A DNA stretch of 64,000 bases from Candolleomyces eurysporus (taxonomy: Eukaryota > Basidiomycota > Agaricomycetes > Agaricales > Psathyrellaceae). Of the stretch, positions 1 through 11,728 are shown piece by piece (the stretch's first letter is position 1; every line of letters starts with the position of its first letter). Where the stretch lies: contig JANBPK010001049.1 of assembly GCA_027579435.1 (NCBI GenBank), positions 55,714 to 119,713 of the forward strand. Reading direction: 5' to 3'. The notes under the pieces were generated by a model. It made no database searches. It was given only the letters and a program-made list of their open reading frames with translations, and was not told the origin of the DNA. A program made the translations under genes and the position numbers.

Positions 1-3000
1 GTTCTCTGCTGAATCAACCTCCTCGTGACTGTAATTGGGTGAGCTTAGTGAGCCCACGCGAGTCCTCCCGTGAATTCAGAAATTTTCCAGGTGGCAAGCA
101 AACACCGTCTACAAAGATATACCCGGCGAGCTTATCGGAATTCACCCAGTTCCAAAAAGAGATTGTCCTAGAACGTTAAACGGTGATAATCGAGGTTCGA
201 GTGTGTACATCGAGGAGCTACCGGGTCTAAAAACAGAGGTCTAATGGCCACGTAACACCGAGTAGGTTCACGTACAGCACCTGATGTTCTCCAGGTGGCG
301 GGGGCGACGGGCAGTCTGTCCGTAGCCGAGACTCTCTTCGACATCAAGCAAAATCAAAGTGTGACTGTTCAATGCGTGGACGATTCGAACGCCACGAGCT
401 TTTAGCATTCAATGGATCTAGAAAACTGGCCTCGAGTCCCGAGAGCTGCCCAGAGGGTGATAGTGGGGGTTAGGATCAGAACAGAGGGAGACTTTCTAAA
501 AGGGAATTCATAAAAGCCGGTTCTTCAATGCGCCAGAGGGCTCGGTACGGCTTCACTATTCACACGAACATAGCGGGACGCTGAGAGGGTTCATTGTACG
601 ATAATTGAGCCCACAAAGGAGCTCTAGATTTCCCAGAAGGATAACGAAACGCACCGAGCCAACCGGAGGGACGCCAGTTGGAGTAGGTTAGCCTGAGGGT
701 AACGTTAGCACATCGCGGAGAAATATTTGGGGTGCCCGAGCGTCAAGGGGATGGGCGCCAGTGAAAATTCTTGGAAGATTCAGACATAAATGTGATTGAT
801 CAACCCGTCAGTCAGGAAGCCGTCGTCGAGGTCCGGGCATTCGTTTGCCACAGGGGCTTGGAGCTAATCAATGGACGCGGGGAGGGACAAGAGATTGAGA
901 GCCTAGGGGATAGAGTCTGGCGTGAGCCGACAAGATGGATCCTGGGGGGAAGCCGTTGCGGACCATCGGCTCATCCGTCATGTGGCATTGCTTTCATACT
1001 GCAGATAACGGATTGAGCTGGACAAGCTTCAGGTAGGGTCGGGAGAGAAAAGGCGAAACGTAGACATCGGATTTTTCGTTCACCAGTTTTGAAGTCTCAA
1101 AAAAGCCTCGCTACCGAGCAGAAGATCACCTATATTCAGTCGCAAGTAGATCCCATGCCACAAGCATCGAACAGGTCCAGTTCTTCACACCCCAAAATAC
1201 ATGGGAACGAGGGAGAACGCCGCCGAAGCATACCGTGTTGACGCCTACTGAAAGGGAATGAAGAGTTGATAGAGCGAAAGGAAGCTAAACACAGAGCGCG
1301 TTAGTGTTATGTACGCCCATGCAAATAGGCTTCGAACTTCAATTCAATTGGTCGCCGCTCAATGAACACCAAATGAACATGGCACGGCATGGTAACCTTG
1401 TTCCCTCATATCGCAACCTTCGTGTCACCGATCGCTCAACGAGGATACCCACTTCTGTTGTAAATAGGAATGTTAGCGCGCTGCCGCCGTCCAAAGTCCG
1501 CAAAATGAGCCACACACGGGTACCACAGCCAGAGGAGAAAAGTACAAGAGGCCTGCGAAATTCTCGTAAGAATTCGAGGGGCGTAGTTCTTCACTCCTTC
1601 CATAAGGAATAAAATTGGGGCCTTCGAGGTTAAACCTTACCGCTACTTATATCCACCGATACGGCCTGAAGCCGGAGGCGACCTTCGATAAGATTTCTGC
1701 ACTTATGCTTCAACTGAAGCAGATCAAATTCGGAGGACTTGTGGAGTGTTCAGACATTCCTTCATCCCCTTAGTAACTAGACCATGCTCACCAGCTGCGA
1801 TGATCGCTTTAGCACGCCGTTTGCTGGATGGGAGCACTGATACCTTCCCGATGCGTTAGAATCTGTAGAACGAAGTTTCAGCACCATTCTACCTCACGAG
1901 AAAGCCGATGCGTCGGAGAGGGCTACGGCCACGTAGCAGTGACTTTCCTGCACTGGCTTCACTGCCCCCCGTAAATATCCAGAGGAATGGGTCGTCGAAA
2001 TCCCCCTGGAGGAAGTGAGGAACGGGGATAAAGGAATGTTGCTGTACGCAGGGCTGATGTGATGATTGAAGTGATACCAAGATATAACCTAGGGTTAAGG
2101 TTCAAGATAGTGTTAGGGGGGCGTCACGCTGTGACACATTTTAATTTCCTCGAAAACTCTTCTGTGATTTGAAGGGATCAGCGTCGACTCTCCCCGCATT
2201 GCTGCGTAGCTCGCGCTCTTCCCCTTCCGCAAGGTTTTTGCGGAGTCTATCTATTCCTCGGCGTTCTTTGGAACGTCTATGATGACGAGGCTATGTCAGG
2301 CTTTTCCAGAAAGCGGCCTCGGTTCTGACTTCAGGCTCAAACTTCGAGTTGAAGATTGGGCAAAGCTGGATATAGAAACCATCCGAGCCCGTGGGCACAC
2401 AGACGACCCTGGAGGGAATGGATCACCCTGGCCGTGTCATGCATGCACGTACGTTGGTGGATACTCAAGAAGAACCGGTGGCTCCAACCTAGAATTCTGC
2501 ACCAGTTGGGACAATCGCGTGCATGAACAGGCCGACAAATTTTGGGTAGATTGCTGTGTCAATACACACCGGCTAGAAACTCCTAAATTCACAGTCTCTT
2601 TGAAGGGACTCCGGTTCGGATGTCCAAAGGGAGGGCTATTGTGATCCCATGTCTGCAACGACGGGAGCACACTCCCACCCACTCTGGCATTTTTTGCGGA
2701 AGATGGGAATGCTATCGGTGTGAGGGAGAACATGGATATCCCGTTTCGAATCAGCAGGTATGTGAATTCCAGGCATCTGCCGTGGGCGTGGCGAACTCAT
2801 TCTCGAAAGACGACCGAAGGCACGTTAATTAGTGCACGCCGCTTTGACGCGCATCGCCCGTCGACATCAATTCCATCACCGCGGCGAGCCCTTGTCTTCG
2901 ACACGCGATTCCACAACCACCGTCGAAGCCAGGCGCAGATCAAGAGCGTTCTAGAGCCCGGGATTCTTGAAGCTTGATGCTCCAGTGCTCCAGTGCCCGA

Positions 3001-4020
3001 ACTGGGTCTTGCATTTGTCGACGTTTTAGGTATGTGCTGATCTTTACATTCTCTCTTCGGATTCCACTAATTATGCGGCGTCCTCTGTTCAGGATATCTT
3101 GTACGCAGCGGCTCCGAACCTCGGAGAAAACTGGCTATGCAATTTCTTCTAGCGCTGCAAAAGATTGACATGGGATCCACTTTGCACCTCCGACTCGGTG
3201 TATATCCGGTAGTACATTTTAATGCGCCCCCTCCCTCCAAGCGTTTGTATTGACTTTGGGGTGCTAACAAGAGTACTACGCGATCAGGAAGCCTCGAAGA
3301 GGTTTGCTTGGGTAAAGAAGTAGCGGGCGAGTTCGAACTTCGCGCCACCCTTCCCGCCCAATTCCGATCACGTTTCTCTAGCTGTGACGTCACGGCGCTT
3401 GGTGCCATTTCACCATCGTCTGACGGCCAGGACACTGAATCTTCTAGTTCGTATCTACCTGGCCATAGAACAACAAGATCCAGAGACCCGTGATTTAACC
3501 TGATTCAATTGCTGCGAGATTGCTTCACACGGTTCAGCTTTAGATTCCTCCCGAGCCTATTGGTTCAGGCACCATCGGGCGCATGCACTGGCACATACTC
3601 AATACTCAACCCTTTCTTGATGTGATGTGATACGACCGTTTAGCTTGGGTGTTCCCTACCTTCGTGAACCCCTGTCCGGCGCACGAAGGAACACTCGATA
3701 GAGCTATGTACATCGTACTGCGTTTCTCACAAGTCCATTAAATTCAGGATTGTTTCGGGCGTACATCATACAGCAGACTGAATTCTCGTTTCGAGTCGAA
3801 ATAGCCGAGTAGTATATACATTCAAGAATACATAATTATGCTAGAAGAGTCGCCCGTTTCTTCAGAATACAAAATGAAGAGTCCTTCAGATGACACAAAT
3901 GAGTTCGTGCAAAGCTTGTGCTTCATTCATTATAAGCACACCCATCAATGGACCAATTCTCCTCCTGAACCTCCCTCCTGACCGAAAAGTTACTGATTGT
4001 CGCAACGTTCGCCTCCAATT
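1..4020. other. Gene-poor left flank with no convincing gene
   Basis: I see no recognisable protein family, RNA gene or intact mobile element here. Open frames are short and start or end arbitrarily. The two best stretches are a 121-residue frame at 2279-2644 (+), Cys/Trp-rich and of unknown relationship, and a frame open from 3071 to 3253 (+) that contains MQFLLALQKIDMGS and could be an exon or a decayed remnant. Nothing in either identifies a function. Confidence 0.5.
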
Positions 4021-6975
4021 TCACAGCCCCGTAACCGAAGATTGGAATGGCACCCTCCCTTCACAAGCATCCAACACATGACCCCACTTGTTCCCCATAA
4101 TCCTCTCCGCCTCCCCCAACGTTCCATAGCCCCCAACACTCTTCAAAAACGCATACGCCGCATCCCGTGGATCTCCCCGCACATTCTCAGTTACTTCTGG
4201 CTTCTTCGACACAATTAGCGTATGCGGCGAGCTACTCTGTATCGTATGACACGAAAGAAACGCGGACGCTTTCTCTCTTATCTGCTTCTCCAGATGACGT
4301 CTTCTGCTCGATACCATCTGGAAAGGATATTCAGGTTTACTAGGGTCACCGATGAAGGTATCCAACAACCGACAGTCTCCGCACCCACACCCAGCTTTAG
4401 GCCGCTTCGGAGCTGGTGGGGGTAGGATATTTGTGAGGTATAGCGTGATGACGTTCCGCAGGAAGGTGGCAAAGGGTTCGTGCGTAACATGAGACCCGTA
4501 TCCGTGGATTGTGCTTTTGATCCGTGAAAGTAAAGGTGTGTAAAATTTGTCGAACGACTCTGCGGTTTTCAGGTCGGTCGTGCTTTGGAGGATGGCGTTG
4601 AAGAGAGGGGTGGCCGACTCCAGGTCGTTAACAGCAAAGCAGATATCAACCATGCCAAAAATTCCGTCCAGATCGAGGTACTGTGGGTCATTTCGAGGCA
4701 GAGTAAGACCCGAAGTTAATATCGCAGCGCTCAATGATTGTCGAATGGCTTCCTCGACCGAGGGTTGCACGGCGTCTCCTGTCACTTGAGGCTTGTTGCT
4801 AGACGTAGCCGGAGCAAAGGAAGCTCTATTCTGGTGTAATCCATCCGCTAGAGCAACGAAAAAGCTACACATGCTTGACTGTAGCTGATGCAATGTGTTA
4901 GGAATAACGCTAACGGCGGGAAGGGAAAAATAGGTCAATTCAACGGTGAAATGCAGGATATCGGAGAGATCTTGCCTATCGCAAATAAATCCAAGTCCGA
5001 ATCGTCGTTTTGCAAATTCCAACAAAACGGGAATATCCTCAATGTTGGCTTCTTGGTAAAGCGAGAGCGCGGAGCCCATAGTGCTATCAGCCCACCTAGG
5101 GCCCACTTCATCTGAGAGGAAAGGTACGACGACTTCAATAACTCGGATGCGGTTTTGGAGCTGCGGGATTCGCGTAAGAAGGTCAGCGATGCTAGAAAGG
5201 CATTCGGATGAGCGCATTGTCCCTAGGGTGAACGATCAGGAGAAAAAGCGCACCTGTCGTGGATCGACTCGACACCAAAGACGTGAAGAGCCTTTCTGAG
5301 TTCGTTGCAGATGAATTTGAGAGTACCGCCGCTGTGCGGGAAAGCGCCAGTCCACAATGTAACGTCACGCCAGCTGACCGCCCAGTCCATTAGGTCTCTC
5401 GCGGCTGAAGTACGCAGTTGCTCGTTACACCGGGGATCGTCGATCTCGCTCTTGGCTTGTGGAAGGTTGGAGAGTACAGCATATGCGATCTGTTTAGCGT
5501 TCAATATTTGGGGTTCATGCTTGATCTTCCTCAGCGTTTCTTCAATTCCTTGCGATGAAATAGCGATAGAAGGCTCGTCTTTGTCACGGAAAATAAGTAG
5601 AATAGTTCGTTGGGTTAGCCCTAGAAGATAAAGAATAGATAGAGGTCAGCTACGCTCATCACCTTTGGCAAATTCTCGCACGTACTGTCAGATACCGTCA
5701 ACTGAGGCGCGATGTCCTTGTCCAGTACAATAGAGTCATCGGATATATCGAGACCGTCGAAACATGGGTCCCTATCGGCAGTGAGGCAAACCAAATTGAA
5801 AACCGAGTAGCTCTCCAACTCAGTCTTCAGTGGAGAGGTATACTCGGCAGTGTTGCTTTCCAAGTTTGCAAGGCAGACGGTAAAATCGTATTTCTCAGCG
5901 AGAGGCAGGATATATTCGACCTTGTCTGCGTCGGATCCCTCGAGGATAGAAACACCGTGTTTGAGGTCAGGTTCCCGGTAGTTGTTCGACAGCGGACATG
6001 CAAGAACCTGAGACGAGGGCATCTGTCGGTATTTGCCTTCCTTCCATTTGCGAAATACGTTTGGCAGGCTTTCTGAGGGGTCGACGGGTGGGTGATCCAG
6101 GGAAGGTTGCGGTGAGTCGGAAGAAGAATGGATTAGGTTGTACATGAGGGCGAGCCGGTATCCGGACGTGACTGGAAGGATTTTGAGAGCCGCTTCGTTG
6201 TACCAGGCGAGAATCGAGGTGCCGAAAGCAGAGTTATTTGAGACGTCGATGAGGAAGTCCTGCTCGCCATGTGATACATGAACCTGTCCGCCTTCGAAAG
6301 AGGAAGAGAGGATAACGGCGATTGTCGCGAAAATTCCTTCCGTATGAAAGCCCTCTTGGTGAAGGACGAATCTTGAAAAGGAATAATCAATGCTGTCTCG
6401 CCATTGATAGTTTGAACTTGGCTCACTGCGATTCAGATGCACCAAGCAACACGAGTTTGTCCAGATCGCACTGAGGTTTTACACCAGTCAATTGCCCCAC
6501 CCCCAACGTCTCACAGGCGGCTAGAATGGCGTTCGTAGCCAGATATGAATCCCAATTTGCGTTCTGGAGATCGACGTTGGTGGCTTCAATTTCCCAAGCA
6601 CCTCCCACGCCTTCTTCTTCTTCACCAACACGTATCGGTGTCGCCACTGAGATGATTGCCTGTGCGTCGCGTTCGGATAAAGGAAGGCTAATGGTCCCCA
6701 CACCTTCGATCTTCAAGCCGGGGTTTGGAGCGCAGGGGTCCGTGTGGGAGTGGAAGTAGCTGTAGTTGCTACTAACCTTGAAAGAAAGAGCGTCTTCGAA
6801 GTCGGCCTGTGGGATGAACTCTGTAAGTCTGGTGCGCCGGGAGAAGATAGAAAACCTGACGGACCTTGAGATCCTCGCCGTCTGATAACACTGAGTCTGT
6901 ATCCGTACTGGACTCGGTATCACATGGCTCCTTGAACTCTTCGTTCCTGTCGAATCGGGCTGCGTGGAAGGTCAT
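4021..6975 (-). CDS. 2OG-Fe(II) oxygenase-like protein (fungal P4Hc-type)
   Basis: Multi-exon gene read leftward from ATG at 6975 (MTFHAARFDRNEEF) to a stop at 4021. The core around 6100-6440 reads SHIDYSFSRFVLHQEG, then IFATIAVILSSSFEGGQ and LKILPVTSGYRLALMYNLI. This is the pattern of the large basidiomycete family with a prolyl-4-hydroxylase-like 2OG-Fe(II) dioxygenase domain: an HxD pair, an EGG turn, and the PVTSGYR segment whose Arg would bind 2-oxoglutarate. The usual distal His just before PVTSG is replaced by hydrophobic residues, so iron binding may be impaired. The C-terminal half (4021-5217) is helical and carries a CGCGDC cluster, as in family members. The joint near 6390 implies a very short intron (about 34 bp) if the HxD reading is right. 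Substrate unknown; probably soluble. Family placement is fairly secure, catalysis is not. Confidence 0.75.
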
Positions 6976-7400
6976 GGTCTTTATAGAAGATTGATTTGAA
7001 GGGCGAAGGTTGAGACGGATGAAGGACAATGGAGGCTGTCCTCATGCAACCCCTGTCAGTTGCCGAATGCAAGGCACGCTCTGGTACGCTAGCTAGTCCT
7101 CCTGAAATCTCCGGGGGTGAAATTGTGCACCTTCGTAGAGGTTATGGGAGGACGAGTAGGGGAGATCTGACTCAAGCTACACGAGAGCTCTCTTAACAGC
7201 TCTGACTCCCACGTCGCCAGCCGACGCGGTCCCGGGTCCCCATCGGTCCGGTCTGCTAAAGGACAGGCGCTAATCACTCGTCACTACTGCTACCGATGTC
7301 GTGTTGATTCTCAACGCTAATTTAGGGGGCTTGGGTAATGTAGCAATTGCTGGGCGAACATTGACTTTCCCCGCGACCCTATAGAGACGCACAATGGACT
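6976..7400. other. Spacer upstream of the oxygenase-like gene
   Basis: Presumed promoter of the leftward gene that starts at 6975. I see no open frame worth calling and no clear TATA box. Confidence 0.4.
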
Positions 7401-9350
7401 TCAAGGAAGAAGCTTGGAGACTCCGAGAATGCGTCGAACACAATTGTTGTCTACTCATATGAGCTCAATTCAAAATATCTTCCCCTGCGCGTCTAGATAA
7501 GACTGTATGATCGTCGTAACCTCCACTATCATTTCCTCAAGCGGAGCGGTGCCCGGAAGTGACGAGTGGTGCTAGTAAAAGTCAGGCTCTGCTAGTTACC
7601 TAGTAAACAGATGCAAGGTAAACCTTCGTGACCAATCTGAGGAAAGTCCACAAATTCATCTCAGGCTTGGCAGCAGTACTACATTCCAAGGCCAAGCTAA
7701 AAGTACACATCACAGATTCGTTCGATGTTCAGATCATAACCCTTTAAGCTTTAACAATCATCAAACACCTCTTGGTGTTCATCTCCATAGTTGTGCACCT
7801 GGTCGGTCGCGGTGCAACCCGCTACACATTGCCTCTTCACAATCTTCGAGTCTGCGTTAGGAGTAAAAGACCAAACCGCTTGTATGACGCTGGAACTGGG
7901 GACCGAGTCGCCTTTTATCATGATGTTTGCCTTTCCTTCAGTGATCTCGATCTGGTACTTGTCCTTCTCTGGCTCGTTACCGAGAGTACATATGTCCAAT
8001 ACGTTCTGCAGCTGGTAGCCAATGATGATGGTCCAGAATGCTTTGAAGAATGCGATTTCGGTGTCGGTCAACGGTTTGGGCTCCTCGTAAGTGAAGGAAA
8101 ACTCGTAAAGCTTAGCCTCGGACGAATCGGCCCCGGAGAATCGGAAGGCTCGCGGAACGAGGAACCCATCACGGTGGGGAAAGGCGGCGGCTTTCTTCGA
8201 CTCTTTGATGGACCAAGGCGTCGTGGTATGGTGAAATTCCACGAGCCTTTGAGTCGGCTCGATGGAGAAGAGCTTGTGCAACAACGTTACTCCATATTTC
8301 TGGGAAACATCGAAGTCGGAGAAGAGCTAGCGGATGTCGGAGTCCAAGACAGCTTCGGCGTCGCGCTTGACGAACTCGGTAGCCGAATTATGATGGAGAG
8401 ACGGTAAAGTATCATAGTCGCGCGGATTGTAGGTTTCTGTTGTCATGTCTTATAGAGTGGAGATCGATAAAAATGATAACATAGATGTATTAGGACGGTG
8501 GACCTTACTGTTTCCTTTAACTGTAGAAGAGCTTAAGTGAATGGGAATGTGGGTTGGTACCGAGTACTGAACTGGGGATATCCTATTCTCGTTCTGGTCT
8601 TTTTAAACCTGTCAGCCCTCGCAGGTGTCGTAAAAGATGGCGTATCCGTTGAGTCTCTGCCTGTTTTGAAATTGTTTTTCTTCCTTAAACGTATTCCTCG
8701 GCCTCCCTTCTACTTCTTCTGGTCAACGTAAACCAATACTTGCTGTGGTTTGGGCGTCTAAACCTATTTAGTTGTCACCACGATCAGCTGACGATTGTCA
8801 AACCTGTTTATTCTAACTTATCTACTTGACTGAACAATGGGCTTCTTCACCGGGCGGTGGGCCAAGCTCAAAAATTGGCGTCTAGGTGACGACCCCGAGT
8901 CGTGCGCATCATATCTGCCAAGCTGAATACTTTCCGGAAGTATGTTCAGTTGAGGGAGACTCCGAGCTACCCGACGTGTTTCAGCGTTATCCGTCAATTT
9001 TTCACTATTTCTTCACCAATACAGCCCGAATAATTCCCTCATCCGACCTCAAATATCGTAGAGGAGGTTCGACTCACTCATGCGCCTATGAGTGGCATAT
9101 TGGGTCATCCCATTTTATGATTCACAGCATGGATCACAATAGAATTCTTAACGGGCGCTTCTGAAATGCTTTCTGGGGAACAAAGGGCGCACGATTATAT
9201 GATAACGCCAAGGAATTTATGCCTCGCTTAACAGCTCTGCATTTAATCATAAGTGCTAGTGCTACCTACGCCGTGAAAAATCGTGAAAGAAGATGATGAA
9301 TCGCGAATCCGCGAGACCAACAACTATATAGAAGAGATCAATGCCATGAT
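7400..9350. repeat. Tandem duplication, left unit
   Basis: This stretch aligns with 9555-11535 at an offset of about 2.13-2.15 kb. The match covers the 3' flank, the coding region, and about 900 bp of 5' flank; for example, a block around 8885 recurs near 11015 with few changes. Divergence is modest in the coding part and larger in the flanks, with small indels. The two units lie head to tail. Confidence 0.85.
7751..8446 (-). pseudogene. Left copy of an unknown fungal protein, interrupted by TAG
   Basis: Homologous over its whole length to the intact 229-residue gene at 9889-10578. Reading from ATG at 8446 (MTTETYNPRDYDTLPSL), the frame meets TAG at 8327-8329, where the intact copy has CAG (the Gln of DIRQLF). 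A 3-base insertion near 8390 is in frame. After the stop the frame is open to the normal C terminus, and an internal Met at 8284 could start a 177-residue product. It is therefore either a pseudogene or an N-terminally shortened gene. The family is not recognised. The protein is soluble-looking and has a short hydrophobic patch (AFFKAFWTIIIGYQL). Confidence 0.75.
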
Positions 9351-9554
9351 ATTTGATTCCGTCACTGAGACTTGGCTTTTGCCCTATGAAGGAAGGCAAG
9401 GTCGTAGCTTCTTACATTGTATGCCTCAGTAATCATATCTTAAAGATCTCGATGGGCATGTACTTTTCAAGTGAAATCCAAAAAAAGCGATCGGGGGGTT
9501 ATGCTTATGAATCGCCCTCCTGTACATAAACTGAAGGCGGAACACCAATGTCAA

Positions 9555-11535
9555 GGAGCTCGGAGACTCGGAAAATCCGTCGAACTAAAGGCATTTCAAA
9601 ATATCACTCTACCTCAAGGTCTAGATAAGACTGCATCATTGTTGTCACCTGCGATATCATTTCCTCGAGCGAAGCGGCGCTCGGCAGGTACGCGTGTACG
9701 GTCCGAGTAGCGCTGGGGAAAATTCAAGTTTTACTACTTAGAATAATGCAATCGATACTTTTGTGACCAACTGGAGTAGATTCCACAAATTCTTCTGGAC
9801 AGCAATGCTACATTCCAAGGCCGAGCTTAAAGTACATGAAAGCACATCACAGATTCGTTTGATGCTCAGACCATAGCCCTTTTGAGCTTTAACAATCGTC
9901 AGGCTCGTAGTCGTGGGTTCCATAACCGTGCATTTGGTCAACCGCATAGCAACCCCCTACACATTTCCTCTTCACAATCTTCGAGTCCGCGTCCGGAGCG
10001 AAAGACCAAACCGCTTGTATGATGCTAGAATTGGGAACAGAGTCGCCTTTGATCATGATGTTGGCCTTTCCTTCGGTGATTTCGAGTTGGTACTTGTCCT
10101 TCTCCGGCTCGTTACCGAGAGTGCAGATACCCAATACGTTCTGCAGCTGGAAACCGATAATGATGGCCCAGAACGCTTTGAAGAATGCGATTTCGGTGTC
10201 GGTCAATGGTTTGGGCTCTTCGTAAGTGAAGGAGAACTCGTAAGGCTTAGCCTCGGACGAGTCGGCCCCGTCGAATCGGAAAGCTCGCGGAACGAGAAAC
10301 CCATCGCGGTGGGGAAAGGCGGCGGCTTTCTTCGACTCTTTGATGGACCAAGGCGTCGCGGTATTGTGGAATTCCACCAGCCTTTGAGTCGGTTCGATGG
10401 GGAAGTGCTTGTGCAGTAAGGCTACACCATACTTCTGAGAGACATCGAAGTCCGAGAAGAGCTGGCGGATGTCGGAGTCTAAGACAGCTTCGGCATCACG
10501 TTTGACGAACTCGGTAGCCGAATCATGGAGAGACGGTAAAGTATCGTAGTCGCGGGGATTATAGGTTTCTGTTGTCATGTCTCCTATAGGGGAAATGGGT
10601 GAATATCAATGAACTTAGATATACTCGGATGGTAGACCTACTGGTAAAGCTTTCGCTCGCCGTAGGAAAACTCGAGTAGATGCGAATGTGGGATGGTATT
10701 GAACTGGAGTTGTCCTGTTCTTGTTCTGGTCTTTTTATCCGTCGACCCTCGCAAGGTTCGGATGAAAACGGCGTATCTGTTTCGTCTCTACTTATTTTGA
10801 AATTATTTTTCTTCCTTAAACGTATTCCTCTGCCTCTCCTCTACTTTTTTTGGCCGACGTGGATCACTATTTGCCGTAGTTTGGGCGTCTAAAGCTATTC
10901 AGTTGCCACTAGATCAGATGGCAGGTGTCAAATCTGTTTGTTCTGAGATTATCTTCTTGACTGGACAATGACCTTCTTCCTCGGGCGGTGGTCGAAGCCT
11001 AGCGCTTGGCGACCAGGTGACGACCCCGAGTCGTCCGCATAATATCTGCCAAGCTCAAGTCTGCAGAAACACGTTCAGTTGAGGTACGAGACTCCGAGCT
11101 CCCCGACGCGTTTCAACCTTATCTGTCGAGCTTTCACGACTTCTCTACCAAAATATCCTCGGATAGCCCGAATAACTGGTGCCAATTGGCTCACCTGACC
11201 GCAAACCTTGTAGAGGAAGTTCCGATTCAACCGTGCGCCTATGAATGGCATAGTGGATCATCTCATTTTCTGATTTTGAGCACGGCCCACGGTACAATTT
11301 TATGGGCCGAGACGGACAATAGATTTCTTAACGGGCGCTTCTGAAATACTTTCTGGGGATGAAAAGGACACGATTTTACGACAAAGCCAAATAATTTACG
11401 CCATGCATACCAGCTGCATAATCATACAATTCTAGGGCTTTAATATGCCGTGAAAAATCGTTAAAGGAGATGATGAATTCTAAATCCGATGTGGCCAAGG
11501 ACCATTGAGAAGAGATCAATGTCACCATAATATTT
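9555..11535. repeat. Tandem duplication, right unit
   Basis: Counterpart of 7400-9350. The outer parts (9555-9760 and 10600-11535) still align with the left unit, although they hold no gene, so a whole genomic block was copied rather than a transcript. The spacer right of the gene has lost more similarity than the coding part. Confidence 0.85.
9889..10578 (-). CDS. Unknown fungal protein, 229 residues, intact copy
   Basis: Single-exon frame from ATG at 10578 (MTTETYNPRDYDTLPSLHD) to a stop at 9889. I do not recognise the family. Visible features are an acidic N-terminal third (residues 1-50), a conserved middle with ATPWSIKESKKAAAFPHRDG and FRFDGADSSEAKPYEF, one hydrophobic segment near residues 135-150 (AFFKAFWAIIIGFQLQNVLG) that could be a buried helix rather than a membrane span, and a Cys/His-rich tail (KRKCVGGC..). 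There is no signal peptide. Conservation with the left copy is much stronger in the coding region than in the flanks, which argues that it encodes a protein. Confidence 0.6.
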   Translation of the reverse strand: MTTETYNPRDYDTLPSLHDSATEFVKRDAEAVLDSDIRQLFSDFDVSQKYGVALLHKHFPIEPTQRLVEFHNTATPWSIKESKKAAAFPHRDGFLVPRAFRFDGADSSEAKPYEFSFTYEEPKPLTDTEIAFFKAFWAIIIGFQLQNVLGICTLGNEPEKDKYQLEITEGKANIMIKGDSVPNSSIIQAVWSFAPDADSKIVKRKCVGGCYAVDQMHGYGTHDYEPDDC

Positions 11536-11728
11536 TTTGAAGGCTCAAGGAAATGTGGGGGTAATGAATGTGATAGGCAGACAAAAGGAGGAGCATCGCA
11601 GCAGATCATTGAAGGTCGTATAAGTGAAAGACTCGTTCTTGGTGACGAAAGTCATGGAGGTCATCAAGTCATAAATTCATGAAAGTCAAAATAGCCATGG
11701 TCATTCAGATGGGCATCAATCCGTGCGC

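Noticed and set aside
180..230. A GGTTCGAGT motif that resembles a tRNA T-loop
   Set aside because: No acceptor stem or anticodon arm can be folded around it; the same motif occurs by chance near 9065 and 25374.
7772..8407. A 211-codon plus-strand frame antisense to the left duplicate
   Set aside because: It mirrors the coding strand, the equivalent frame in the right duplicate is 168 codons long, and the peptide has no domain. Codon bias on the complementary strand explains it.
11640..11700. Short GTCAT/GTCATG repeats that look like a microsatellite or array
   Set aside because: Spacing is irregular and the unit is too short; this is not a CRISPR or a structured tandem repeat.
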